64,000 nucleotides of DNA from Anarhynchus alexandrinus (taxonomy: Eukaryota > Chordata > Aves > Charadriiformes > Charadriidae), in NCBI GenBank assembly GCA_008711295.1, contig VUYV01000157.1, positions 1,391,484 to 1,455,483 of the forward strand. Direction: 5' to 3'. The position numbers and the translations under genes are program-made. This document shows, one piece after another, positions 52,066 to 63,862 of the stretch. The notes under the pieces were generated by a model, which was given only the letters and a program-made list of their open reading frames with translations, was not told the DNA's origin and ran no database searches. The number at the start of each line of letters is the position of its first letter. Within the stretch, counting starts at the first letter, position 1.

Positions 52066-53220
52066 CATAGAATCATAGAATAGTTTAGGTTGGAGAAGAC
52101 CCTTAAGATCATCAGTTCCAACCATTAACCTAGTACTGCGAAGTCCATAACTAAACCATGTCCCTAAGCACCACATCTACACATCTTTTAAATAACTCCA
52201 GGGATGGGGACAGAAACACTTCCCTGGGCAGCCTGTTCCAATGTTTGATAACCCTTTTGGTGAAGAAATTTTTCCTAGTACACAATCTAAACCTCCCCTG
52301 GCGTAACTTGAGGCCATTTCCTCTTGTCCTTTAACTTTTTACTAAGGAAAACAGACCGACCCCTGCCTCACTATGACCTCCTTTCTGGTAGTTGTAGAGA
52401 GCAATAGGGTCTCCCCTGAGTTTCCTTTCCTCCAGGCTAAACAATCCCTGTTTCCTTAGCCACTCCTCATAAGACTTGTGCTCTAGACCTTCACCAGCTT
52501 CATTGCCCTTCTCTGAACACACTCCAGCACCTCAATGACTTTCTTGTAGTGTGGCGCCCAAAACTGAACACAGTATTCAAGGTGGTACCTCACCAGTGCC
52601 GAGTACAGGGGTAAAATCACTTCTGTAGTCCTGCTGGCCACACTATTTCTGACACAAGCCAGGATGCTGTTGGCCACCTTGGCCGCCTGGGCACACTGCC
52701 GGCTCATATTCAGCCAGCTGTCCACCAACACCTCTGGGTCCTTTTCCACTGGGCAGCTTTCCAGCCACTCTTTCCCAAGACTGTAGCATTGCATGGGGTT
52801 GTTGTGACCCAAGTGCAGGACCCAGTACCTGGCCTTGTTGAACCTCATACCATTGGCCTCGGCCCATCGGTCCAGCCTGTCCAGATCCCTCTGTAGGATT
52901 AACCCTCAAGGAGATCAACAGTCCCACCCAACTTGGTGTTGTTACCAAGGGTTACACTTACTGAGGGCGCATTCGATCCCCTCATCCAGGTCATTGACAA
53001 AGATATTAAAGAGAACGGGAACACCACTTGTGACCGACAACCAACGGAATTTAACCCCATTCACCACAACCCTTTGGGCATGGACATCCAGCCAGTTTTT
53101 TACCCAGTGAAGTGTATGCCCATCCAAGCCATCAGCAGTCAGTTTCTCCAGGAGAATGCTGTGGGAAACGGTATCAAAGGCTTTAGTAAAGTCCAGGTAG
53201 AAAACATCCACAGCCTTTAC
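52066..53220 (-). mobile_element. CR1 LINE, about 1.15 kb with ORF2 3' half, minus strand
   Basis: The longest element in the window. On the minus strand it runs from the middle of the ORF2 reverse-transcriptase domain (53220) through the C-terminal part of ORF2 and the 3' UTR to the tail at 52066, whose complement reads CATAGAATCATAGAATAG. The typical CR1 order is intact: RT palm segment, a MRFNKA...VLHLGHNN block, a [19 protein letters not shown] block, a GLEHKSYEE...ALYNY block and the short UTR. It is 5'-truncated, so the endonuclease domain and ORF1 are absent. Frameshifts and small deletions make it dead. Confidence 0.97.
52331..53211 (-). pseudogene. CR1 ORF2 reverse transcriptase, broken remnant
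   Basis: Coding remnant of the non-LTR retrotransposon polymerase that makes cDNA on nicked chromosomal target DNA. The first segment (53211-52942) starts inside the RT domain with [20 protein letters not shown], which includes the conserved palm region. After TSGVP about seven residues are missing before [15 protein letters not shown]. The segment then stops exactly where the FADD catalytic motif should be. There the DNA reads through a short insertion and gives CNPW plus a stop, so the catalytic aspartates are lost. A second segment (52848-52483) resumes with [18 protein letters not shown] and runs to [10 protein letters not shown] third (52522-52331) holds [11 protein letters not shown] and ALYNY in another frame. 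At least two frame changes separate the pieces. Confidence 0.95.
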
Positions 53221-55835
53221 CTAGTTATTAAATATAACTAGCTGCATCTTTTGAATGTTTCTGGGATAAAGGAGGAAAGCGGGGTTTGGAATAGCAAAAA
53301 GAAAACATATTCTTGCATCCATGGATATTTTCCTAATGGATAAACAGCAAAAAGTTGAATGTAAGGAATGAAGTTGTAAAGAGAAGAAGCAAAATATCAA
53401 AAATATCATGTTGCACTGAACATTCCTCCAAGGATTGCAGGTCAGTGTTAATTTTTTAAAACATTTCCAAACTTACCACAAGTTTCTCCTGGTCACTTTT
53501 TATGAAACCACACAGTTTCAAAAGGCCAGGTTGGTCACTGTTACAAATTATGAGAGACCCCTGGAAAATCAAGAACTCTTCTCCAATAGCTCAGCTGTGT
53601 GTCAGTGATAAAACAGCTGACAACTGTTACTGGAGTGTGTTTTTTCCATCCTATTATCTCATGTTATCAGCCCTAAACCAAATCAAATATACCATGCAGC
53701 TCATTATAAAACCTCCTGCATACTGAGTACACTCTCATGTGCTGATGAATGTGTGAGAATGGTTCGATATCTGGGTTTATTGCTTGTCAAGGTCTTGGAA
53801 ACAGGATACACTGTATTCTGATGGTTATTCTGATCTCTCTTTTCACTGCGGTTCCACATTAAAATTAAAAAAACAAACAAACAAACAAAAAACCAAAAGA
53901 TAAAGTGTTTACCAATAGCAAACTATAAATCATACCTGCTACCTATTAGTTCAAGAAGGTTCTTTCCTGTTTCAGCTAACAGCTGTGAGGATGGTTATAC
54001 TGTTTGATCCAATATCTTCATCTGAGCTATTGTTATCATCAAAGGGAATCATGGTGTGATGATTTATGCAACCTTACATTTGAAACTCTCCCTATGGTGT
54101 TTTTCAGATTCAGACAGTTTTGTTAAAGTTTTCTGTTCCCCAGAACCTAAGCATGAGATCGATTTTAATACTTTTAATCTAGAATTTTTGACTGTTCCAC
54201 TAACTTTAAAAATGCTAATATCCTTTTAGATTAACAGATGAAACTTCCTCTTTTCTGGAACCCAAAAGAAGCTGTCAATGGGTCAATGACTGTGCTGGCA
54301 CTTAACCCTAAGCATTAATCCATTGTGAAAAAAATACTCTCATTTGCTAGAGGGGCAAGATTCAAATCTCAGTACACAGCTTATGTGTTCTTTGAATTGT
54401 ATAAACATGTAAATTTGTAACTTCATATGCTAGATGAGTGAGAATAATACATGTTTTTCATTGTCTTGGTGCTCTTCAGATGATGGGGACACTCCACTCT
54501 GCATCTATTATTCATCCCAGAGCTGACTCCCAGACCCAAAGTGTTGAGGAATACTATGGTACTCATTATTATGGAATATTTTTAAATGTTGACTTCCTAA
54601 TTGAAATGCATAGCTTTCTCAGTACCAGAGCTTGATATTCTTATTCCCAATGGATATTAGTTTGTTCCACTAGCAATTGCAGACTTTCTGACAGACTATT
54701 TCTGTGGTAGGGTACTATTTGGTATAAGTAGAAGTCAACTTATACATTCTCCATAAGAATTTATCAGAGATTTCTGTTAAGTTATATAAAAGAGACCAAT
54801 ATAGCTTTAAATGTGGTACACTTAGTGCTTTTTCCAAATGTAAGATTATATGAAGTTCTTTGTAATTTTCCAGCCTTAGCTAGAGGTGAACTGCATTTTT
54901 GCACTGGCAATAATGTTCTTCATAGAAAGGATTATATGGCTGCATAAATCTTTGTAAAAGCCCATTAGTGGTATTTTCAGGAATAATCTAAGTAGAAAAG
55001 CATCTGGAGTAAGTGGAAGCATTAGTCCAGCTATATCTAAAAATTATTCTATTGATCATGAGCCAAAATTGAGCAACACGATAATGCCACCACATATGGA
55101 TGAGAAATACTTTTTTTCTTGGCAGGCTATCCAAGAGTTTGTGGAAATAAAGTCATTAATCTCATTTAATCTTGCTGGTGTCATACACATGCCAAAAAAA
55201 GTTTTCACTTTTTTTTTTTTATGGGGATAAGAAGCCAGAACAGTGGGACATGTAATTCTAGGCCTTTGAACAATTCTTATCTGGTACATTGTGGTACAGC
55301 TCTTTATGCCAGAATTTAATATATAACACTTATACTGAAGTAAAATGTTGTGGGAACCCTGGTTCAACAGTTTTGCAGGTTTGTACAGTGAAGAGGGAAG
55401 AGGCCAGAAACTATGTGATCTGTGAGATGACGGACGTTATTGTTAGAATTTTTTCTCAATAAAAGCATCAACATTTGGTTCAGAGACATTGTCACCTTTT
55501 ATCTATTTGTGTCACCAACAACAGGCAGTATGCCAGGAGACCAAATAACTAAGAGGGTTGGACACTTGAAATAAGTCAGTAAAAAAGGGAAGCTATTAAA
55601 TAATGTAGTAGGTACATGTATAGAGAATCAATGTCTTTGCCAGTGGAATTCATTACGCGGAACGAGGTCTCTTCTGGAGGAAATTCCTTTCAGGACTCTG
55701 ATTTGAGGAAGTTTTCTATGACTGTGGTAAAGGGATCCAAAAAATCAATGAGGCTGAATCAGACTTAGAGATTCGTGGGACACTGAGGGTCTTTCCTGCA
55801 TAGTAAGATCACCGTAAGATTATACGAATGTTAAT
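53221..55835. other. Unique DNA, no gene seen
   Basis: An (AAAC)n tract lies at 53867-53896. A T-run lies near 55210-55220. Open frames are short and unremarkable. Confidence 0.5.
53867..53896 (+). repeat. (AAAC)n microsatellite
   Basis: About four to five AAAC units flanked by A-runs. Confidence 0.85.
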
Positions 55836-56520
55836 TTGAAAACACCTACAGAGACTATCTAGTCCACACTCCTGATCAGTGCAAGACTGTCTCCAGTTCT
55901 AGACCAGTCAGCTCTGGCTTTGTCTAGCTAAATGTTAAAACCTCCAGGAATGGAGATCCACAGCCTTTCTGAGAAACCTTTTCTGGTTACAGCCTGCACT
56001 AGCTTCCTAGTGAATAATATTTTCTTTCTATCCAATCTAAACTTCCCAAGATGCAATGTGTGTCTTGTCCCTTGTTGTATTGTCTAGCACAACTGAGAAG
56101 AGTCTGGATGTCTCAGTTCTGAAATGGTCTTCAGGTAACCATAGGCTGCTATTGAATCATGTCTTAGACACAGCGTTGCCAGACTAATCAAACACAGCTA
56201 CCTCAACCGCTCCTCATATGCCCCAACCAGTATGGGAGCCTTCTCTCCGCTTTCTCCACAGACCTCTGGGACTGGACTCAATATTCAGTGTGCAGCCTTA
56301 CTAGCTCTGAGCGGAGAGAGATGATAACTTCACTGGATCTGCCAGTCATGCTGCTCCTGTTGTAGCTCAGTGTGAGGTTTTGCCTGTTTGCCATGGAAGT
56401 GTATTGCTGAATACAAATTCAACCTGCATTCACTGTAATCCCCAGGTCCTTTCCAGCAAGGCGGCTGCCCTGCCAATCCCTTCCCGACCTGTACTGATGC
56501 TCCAAGCTGTTCTGCATTGT
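55836..56520 (-). mobile_element. Older, diverged CR1 LINE fragment, minus strand
   Basis: The plus-strand text follows the order of an antisense CR1 3' end: AGAGACTATCTAGTCCA, AACCTCCAGGAATGGAGATC, CTATCCAATCTAAACTTCCC, TGAGAAGAGTCTGG, CCTCAACCGCTCCTCATATG, GGACTGGACTCAATATTCAG and CCCCAGGTCCTTTCCAGCAA. Each block matches the expected CR1 segment but with many substitutions and gaps, so it is clearly older than the copies at 4750 or 52066. The terminal tail is no longer visible. Boundaries are approximate, especially the 5' side. The overlapping 82-codon frame at 56330-56578 is a shadow. Confidence 0.8.
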
Positions 56521-58410
56521 CTTTGTTTGAAGAGAGCATGAAGGTATGAACAGCAATAACTGTACAAATGTTTGCCATTTACAAAGGGGAGACTTTTCCA
56601 TTCTTTTTAGATATGTGAATTATTTAATTCCACAGACTTTTAAAAAGCCTAATAGTTAATTTCCTGTGAATAGGAAAACCCAATTTGTTCACAGTCCAAG
56701 ACCATGGTTTTGACTGAAGCAAAACGTAAATCTTAGTTTAAGATGAGTATCAAAGGTTTTTCTTCCTTTTATTTGTATTAGCATTGCACTTAGGTAAAGC
56801 CAGAGAGTACTACTATAGCCCAGAAGAAAAAATCAGCAACAATCAGCAATAGGAGTTGTAAGCTGTTGTATTTCACCCAGTTATATGCCACTTAGAAGGT
56901 ATTCCATTGTTTTGTGATTTGGGGTTTTTCTGTTTGTTTCATCTTTTTTTTCAGGTGGTTTTAGAGTTATTCTTTCTTTTGAAGACTGGTTCTTTTTCTT
57001 TCTTTTTATTCATACATTCCCCTGTAAAATATATTGTGTTTAACTCATTATATATAAACTAAATGGGATATACAAACCAATCTAATTTAATCAGCTCTAA
57101 ATGTTGCTGTTGAATATTACAGGCAGATTCATGGAAATGTTCATATACTTGCTAAATTTGGACCCTGGAAACAATAGGTTAATTTGATGTTCTCCCTTAC
57201 CTACTATGGGAAAGCCCCATCAAATTACATTAAGCATTTCAATGGTTGAATTGTGAACTGGAGCTCATCAGAAATTGGTAGTACAATACTGCAACTATAC
57301 ATACACACTCAGGTACACACAGGTGCACACACGCATGCACAGTAGTTTGTCCTACTGGATTACTGCTCCTGGAACTGAAATCAGCAGAAGTCTTGCCCAT
57401 CAATTCCAAAGAGTAAGCACTTGGTTTAACAGTTTTCCATGAAACATTTTATTCATGTAAGGACTAAGAGCATCATCATTTGTGACTCTAACCCTCAGAC
57501 TGGTATTTCCTTCTCATGATGACTTAACTAAGAAAATGAAAAGAAAAATGTATCTGGTCACAGTGTCTGGACTTTTTCTCCAAGACAAGTAAAACACAGT
57601 ACTTTAAAAAGGAATCCCATGTACGCTTGTGGTGTAAAACATGACATACTTTATGCAGGATAACTCTTGGCTGTCTCAGCAGAAAAACTGAATACAAAAA
57701 AGATCTTAATGTAAAGTCTCTAAAAACATATCTGTCCAGCTCACTAGAACTGCAGTTTGCAAATAGTGCTTTCTAATTCTGTAGGAATTAAAAAAGAAAA
57801 AAACAAACAAAAAAAAAATCAAACAACCCTCATAAATTTCTTTATGGCAAAATTATTAAACTGTTAATATTTATGGTTATGTAAGTCAATCTAATCACTA
57901 TTTTCTTAGAAAGGAATTAAATTCTTTAGCAACAGGTTAGTTTCCAAAATATCCAAAGTATATAAGTTTATAATCGCTTTCCTTTAGTAGCAGTTGCCTT
58001 GCTTCTAAAATATCTTTATTCTTATTATGGCATATATTTTTCCTTTTTGAGAAAAAAATATGCAGATAATAAATTACATTTACATCATGATTTCTCAAAA
58101 TACAATGCATTCATTCTTGTTTAAATCAGGTATATTGTACATTACTAAAAACTATGTCTTAGAAATTATAATTGAAATTGTTAGTATAAGTATCTCCATA
58201 CAGTCCTAAAAGATATATGTTTTGCTAAAATAGAAAATCTGAAAAATTATCTACTATCCGAATTCCAAAGTTTTATCTTTGTATTACAGAATTTTAAGCT
58301 GCAATCAAGAATTAAGCAGGGCGTATATATGAGTGTCATGAGTAGATAAGTAAATGTAAATGAGTAATGTGGACAGCAATGAAACAGTAAATGTAGCAGA
58401 ATGGACTATA
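56521..58410. other. AT-rich unique DNA, no gene seen
   Basis: Short CA-rich imperfect tract near 57300-57340. A-rich stretch at 57788-57820 with AAAC-like units. No gene or element recognised. Confidence 0.5.
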
Positions 58411-58524
58411 CCCCTTCCCTTCCCTTCCCTTCCCTTCCCTTCCCTTCCCTTCCCTTCCCTTCCCTTCCCTCCTCTTCCCTTCCTTCCTCTTCCCTTCCCT
58501 CCTCTTCCCTTCCCTCCCCTTCCC
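58411..58524 (+). repeat. (TTCCC)n pentanucleotide array, G-quadruplex-prone on minus strand
   Basis: Eleven pure TTCCC units at 58415-58469, then a degenerate part mixing TTCCC, TTCC and CTCTTCCC units up to 58524. The tract is pyrimidine-only for over 100 bp. Its complement has runs of three G separated by two A, repeated many times, which fits the standard G-quadruplex pattern. It could also form triplex DNA. The GKGREGKGRE-type frames on the minus strand and the LPFPSLPFPS frame on the plus strand are products of the repeat. Confidence 0.96.
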
Positions 58525-59159
58525 ACCACTACACTCTTGCAAAGACAAAGTTAAAGAGATTTTCTCCTTGAAGTCAATTCCAGATCCATGTGTTATAGCT
58601 ATATTACAGTACAGTATTGTGCTCATATTTGGCTTTCAGTAATCAACTTTTGATCTACTCTTTTTCTATGCTTTCTTCTTCACCGTTAAGCGCGGTTTCT
58701 GGTAACCTAGTAAGTGGAGATTTCAAAAATGGATGTTGGGATTCTCTGTTGGGGTCCAAATAAAGTAGGTTCATTGTTCCTCAAGGACAGAATTTACATG
58801 TTACTTTATCGATGAACAATTTAAGAGCCTGGTTGGATGCCACTGGGCATCAATTACAATTCTTGCAAGGACCTGGCATGAATTTACTCACGATTAATGA
58901 GATGTCAGCGAAGTTGAAAGAAATGTATTGATGTCCAATAGCAAAGTAATCAGACCCTCACAAGGCCAGGTAATATGAACATCTTTCAGAGAGGTTTCAT
59001 CTATCTTAAATGCCATGAACGGATTCACTACACTTCACAAAGGGAAAGAAGTGTGCAAGAAAGAAGTACAATACTGGAAGCTTCCAAATGCTAAATTAAA
59101 TGCAAACATAGTGAATTTATGAAAGTGAAAGTGTAAGTTTGGGGTATGCTTTCGTCATT

Positions 59160-59192
59160 GTGTATATATATATATACGTAGATATATATATA
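59160..59192 (+). repeat. (TA)n tract, interrupted
   Basis: GTGTATATATATATATACG followed by TAGATATATATATAA. Short AT dinucleotide microsatellite. Confidence 0.85.
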
Positions 59193-59622
59193 AAAACTTG
59201 AATCTAAAAATGTCAAATTGAAGAGGGTTTTTTTCTCACTTTTTGTCTGGGCCAGGCAGAAAGGAGGCTTTAAAAGTCCAGGCTTTGGGCTTTGTGCTCT
59301 TCCATTTTAAGATTTTCCTCTCTGTGGCAAAATATAGTGCTGAGAGTTAAGTGCATGGGTTTCACGGGGTATTTGTGAGGAGGGAAAGCAACAAAACAAG
59401 GCAAACAGCATGAACGTTTGGACAGGAATTATTCCAAAATTTCAAATGTAAATGTGCTTCTGAAATACTACTTTTCTCCAGAGTATAAACCTCTGACTCT
59501 GGGCTTTAAAGTGGCTTTGCTATGTAAAAGTAACAGAGCCTAGGTTCTGTTATCCATTCATAAATTCATAAACCTTTTATCTGAGAAAACTAAGACACTG
59601 TCAGATTTTAACCAGTGAAGCA

Positions 59623-60024
59623 GTGGTAATGGTATGCAACTTTGTATTACAACCTGGGAGTGAGATTGGGCTTTTAAGTCCTCTTCAGCCCAGAGGATCT
59701 GAATCCTCTCCCACAATAACCTGGTCAGAGACATCTACACTCATTCTCCTGCCCCATGACTCTGAGGGATCAGAAGATTCCAGTCACTGGGTTTCTAACT
59801 TACTCCTAACTATAAGAATGAGAATTGAACCACTGGCATTCTTCCTATTGCAGCTGTCTGACCAAATGCAACTGGAGGAAATTATGCAATTTTTTTTAGA
59901 GCCAGACAGTAGAGCACGTGGGTGCTGTTACAGCAAACACACAATCAGTTTGGAGGTATTACTACTGTTAAAATTTTGCAAGCAGAGAAACTTGAGCCGA
60001 CTATTACCTGCTATGAGCAGATAA
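59623..60024 (+). CDS. Doubtful open frame, 133 codons, longest in window
   Basis: ATG to stop over 402 bases, more G+C-balanced than its surroundings. The translation has a serine/glutamate-rich first half (LQPRGSESSPTITWSETSTL) and a leucine-rich second half (LAFFLLQLSDQMQLEEIMQF). No domain, signal peptide or family is recognised. An acceptor-like TTCTTCCTATTGCAG ends at about 59852 inside it. A chance frame, a fragment of an old repeat or a decayed exon all fit. No homologous neighbour supports it. Confidence 0.1.
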   Translation: MVMVCNFVLQPGSEIGLLSPLQPRGSESSPTITWSETSTLILLPHDSEGSEDSSHWVSNLLLTIRMRIEPLAFFLLQLSDQMQLEEIMQFFLEPDSRARGCCYSKHTISLEVLLLLKFCKQRNLSRLLPAMSR

Positions 60025-63000
60025 GAGAGATTCTAGATAAATTAATGGTTACAATTATTTTTTACTTAGTTATAATCACAGTCATGTTCTTATAATTGAA
60101 ACTCATTTCTCTGAGCGAGATTTTTATTTGCACTTAAGTGAACTAGTTGAAAAAGAAAGTGATTTTGTTGAAAGAACTGCTTAGAAACACTCATCAAGAA
60201 AAATATTGCTCTATCCTGGAAGACTTTCTAAACAAAGCTGAGGGAACAAAAGTGCATAAGTAATTAGGTCCATCAAGCCACATTCTTAATATAAGGGCCA
60301 AATATATTTAATATAATATAATTTCACTGTGGGTAATGATGGTAATAGGAATATTAAATTGGGAATGTTATTGAAGTGTTTACAAAAATGAGAGGCAGTT
60401 AGAAACCAAAGCAATATCTCTCCATTGCAAGTGTTCAAATGCATCAAAAGTGCCCATTTGTTTAAAACTGAAACTAAGTAATGGTGCATGAAAATTTCCT
60501 GATGAACTGCAGCTTTTATTTTCCTCCAATTAAAGTGGAAATAAGGAAGAGATTCTTTGCATATGCTGCAACATCAGCTTAGGATGATTTCCCCAAATTT
60601 CTTAAGCCGCTTGATACAATGATTGGTTTTAAAAAGCAAATATGTAATTGATTAGACTAGAGTATGTATCACATTGTGGAGCATCGTGTAAAAATTCTTT
60701 GATATTTAGTATTCCTATAATGAAATTTTAACTAACTCTCACTGCCTCAGGATAATAATGAGAATATCATAGTATGTCTCAATAGGATTTTCCTAGCAAA
60801 CAATTTTTGATGACATATTAAATTAAATATCTTAAATAAGGATTTGATTGCTCTAAAATTAACATAGCTTTTTAATTTATAGTAATTTGATATCAATTAA
60901 GATACATGTTTGACAATTTAGATACACATCCACAGTTGTATAGTGCAGTTAAATAAATAAATGTTTTCATAAGGAATTGTGTCCTGATTTGAGGTAACTG
61001 GTTATATTTGGATAATAAATACAGAAAGATATAGTTTTTGAGATTAAAAAAAAAATGAACATGTAATGTTTTCTTTCAGAAATGTACACAGATCAAAATA
61101 TTTCAAATAATCACTTAAAAGATTTAGAAGTTTGTCATGGACCCAAACCGAGAAACTCCAGAGAAATGTAAAAGGTTTTATTTGAACAAAACAAAAATCA
61201 AATTATTTCTTCAGTCTTTGTTTCCGAGATATTACTGATAAGCAAATTGATGGTATATCAACTGGGCTTTCTTTACTGTTATGGTCAGTGAAGGCCTGGC
61301 AGACCAGTGTTCAAAGACTTTTTCTTCATGGCCTTCCCAAATTTGAACTCAAAAGGGGAACAAATCTGCTCCTGCAGTCCAGGTGATTATTTACAAAATC
61401 CCCTTATGTTCAAAACATACTGCATATCAAATTGTCTGATATCAGGCTGGTTACAACCGTTGAAGATGAGTACAGATACAATCCAGCATTGTGCCATTTA
61501 ATCCCGAACTTAAAATACTTCCAAAGAGACAACTAAACCCCTCCAACCCAAAAACATCCTTGGACACACATTTCCTTAATTATCGATTTATTTTTATTTT
61601 TTTTAAAATTCTCCATTACTCATTGTCTCTATGGGCTTGTTAAAAAGTGATGAAATAAAATGTGCTTGCGCTTCTGGCTGAGAGAATAAAAAACATTCAA
61701 CAACATGCTGTAAAGTTATTGTCAATGCAGCTCAGATAACCAGCAGCTGTGGGCAAAGGAAGCAAGAACACAAAGATGTCTGAGCAGGAATTACTGCTTC
61801 TTGTGATGAGAATTAAGGGAAAAAGCTGGGAAAAATATAAATGAAGAACAACAAAAACCCTGAAACCTTCTTCTGCCCACATGTCTCCAGGAATCACTTG
61901 CAGAATATATACAATTATATCACAGGAATTAATTATCCTGATGGACCCAATGGGAAGTAGTAAAAAAGCCCATGATATCAGCGATACTTCTCTGGTTTAT
62001 TTTATTGGATTTCACACTCTAAGCAGAAAGCATAAAGAAAGAAAATGTATCTCCTGAAATATACAGAGCTCAAGAAGAGTAGCAGTCACATGGATAATTG
62101 GTGCTGTTAATATGTATGCTACGGATCCTGCATTCTGCTCCTCTAGAAACTTTGAAAATAAAGCTAATTTTGGGCATTTGGGTGCATCGCTACCAGTGCA
62201 TTCAGTTAAAAAATAATCATTTCCTCTTCTGTGCTGCCTCACTGGATGCCTGAATAAAAACCATTAATGTCCCCCCTCCTCCTCACAAGTCTAGACAACT
62301 CATGCCTAAAGAGGAGGATAATCAGAGGAAAAGGACACTATTTCATAGTGGTACAGCGGAGAGAGATAAGTTACTTGTAATAAATCATTTTTAAATGCTC
62401 CCCAAATATTTAAAGTTTCTAGTTGTAACTTTACTAGATATTACTAATAACTGCTTCTACTAGCCTTAAACTTTGAAGTCCATTATCGTTTAAAACACAT
62501 TTACTCTTCTTGAAGAACTCAGCTTTTCACACGAGGCTGTTTCAGTCAATGTTCCTAATCTGCATCCAAGACAACTTCCTTGTCTATCTAAATTGCCTTT
62601 TGAAGATCTGTTCTTCAGATTAACACAGAACCTCTCTGTGATACTTGCTTTTTCACTGGGGGAATAATACAGTTGCAGATATTCAGAAATTCAAAATACA
62701 TAGGCCAAGAAAAATACTCCTGAAAGAATTCAGGTGCCAAATGTAACATGTGAAGGAAAAGGTATCTGAACACAGTTAAAATCTCCCAAGTATTTTTGGA
62801 GAAAGATATGGAGAAGAAAAAGTAGAATGAAACAAAACTTTGTGCTCCTGGTACGAATGTTTTATTCTTATCAACATTTCCTTATTCAAGAGAAATGAGC
62901 AGCATATTGATTCATAGAGTCTGACTAACACCCAAAAACCTCTTGTAAGAAGTGTGCCTTCATTTATATTTCCCCAGATAATGAGAGAAAGAACAGTACA

Positions 63001-63334
63001 GGCTGTTTCTGAAGGCACATGCACTAAGAAAGGAGATTTAATACAACAAGGTAAGAGTCAGCAGTCCTTATCAGCAAGATCTAAAGAGAACACAAAACCA
63101 AAGTGAGAAGACTTAGGTCAGTCTCACCCTCACCTAGACCATCACTTTAGAGAGTAATTTTAGACAATTGTCTCATGTTCCTCTTCCATACAATTTCTGC
63201 TGTTTTGCCATTGATGAACTTTTATCTCTGGCACTTGTTCAACCACGCTGCAAGAATTAATACCATTTTTAATTATCTGTTTTTTCACCACATACTTACA
63301 TTTCTTTTTCTGCAATTTTAAATGCACTTCTGCA

Positions 63335-63428
63335 ACAACCTGGTGGACTTGGCAGTGTTAGGTTTACAGTTGGAGCCAATGATCTTAAGGGTCTCTTCCA
63401 ACCTAAACGATTCCATGGTTCAATGAAC
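63335..63428 (+). mobile_element. CR1 LINE 3' end stub, plus strand
   Basis: CAACAACCTGGTGGACTTGG, CAGTGTTAGGTTTACAGTTG, then AATGATCTTAAGGGTCTC, TTCCAACCTAAACGATTCC and a decayed tail ATGGTTCAATGA. This is a CR1 subfamily 3' UTR (the variant with the TGTTAGGTTTACAG segment) in sense orientation, about 95 bp. Confidence 0.88.
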
Positions 63429-63595
63429 CTCCTAATACTTATGAATATCTGGGCTGCGCATATATAACATCAGCAAAAACATTGCTGAAGCAAGTGATGT
63501 AACACAAACATTTGTAGTTTAATAGATGGTCCACAACTTTGAATTTGAAAGAGTTACCCTGACTTGCAATGTCTCTTAGAGGACTCCTGTAAACA

Positions 63596-63607
63596 CCAGC
63601 AGGTGGC
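63596..63607 (+). promoter_or_regulatory. Candidate CTCF core site, CCAGCAGGTGGC
   Basis: All twelve positions agree with the vertebrate CTCF core consensus CCASYAGRKGGC. CTCF is the zinc-finger protein that anchors chromatin loops and insulators. The flanks (ACA before, CTTTACG after) agree only partly with the longer matrix. Its position about 170 bp downstream of a CR1 end is probably incidental. Binding is inference. Confidence 0.35.
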
Positions 63608-63802
63608 CTTTACGGCAATTACCTTTGATGCAGCTTGTTAACAAGCCATAACGCTTAAACCTCTTTTTCTACTTGCCCATTGAGTTTTAGAGGTGATGAA
63701 AAGTGTTACCTGAAGTTCAGAAACTCTTTGGGACAGAAATTCGATCATGTTATGTAACTGTAATACAAAAATAACATTTAGAGTATTGCTAAATAAATAG
63801 AC

Positions 63803-63862
63803 ATTATTATTATTATTAATACTTTCTGTTATGAACAATAATCATTATTTTTATTATTATTA
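63803..63862 (+). repeat. (ATT)n tracts, two blocks
   Basis: ATTATTATTATTATTAAT at 63803-63820 and TTATTTTTATTATTATTAT at about 63844-63862, separated by unique bases. Imperfect trinucleotide microsatellite. Confidence 0.85.

Larger units (their letters stand above)
58525..63334. other. AT-rich unique DNA, no certain gene
   Basis: Holds a (TA)n tract at 59160-59192 interrupted by CGTAGA, and a doubtful open frame at 59623-60024 listed separately. The part 60590-60960 is very AT-rich with several AATTA-type motifs. No mobile element recognised. Confidence 0.5.

Noticed and set aside
52643..52948. 101-codon minus-strand frame rich in Gly and Gln
   Set aside because: It is an alternative frame of the same CR1 copy. 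The authentic ORF2 frame is the one reading [14 protein letters not shown].
52835..53241. Plus-strand open frames of 91 and 102 codons
   Set aside because: They are antisense to the CR1 reverse-transcriptase remnant.
58305..58626. Lys/Gly/Arg/Glu-repeat and Pro/Leu-repeat peptides
   Set aside because: They are direct translations of the TTCCC pentamer array in different frames and strands.
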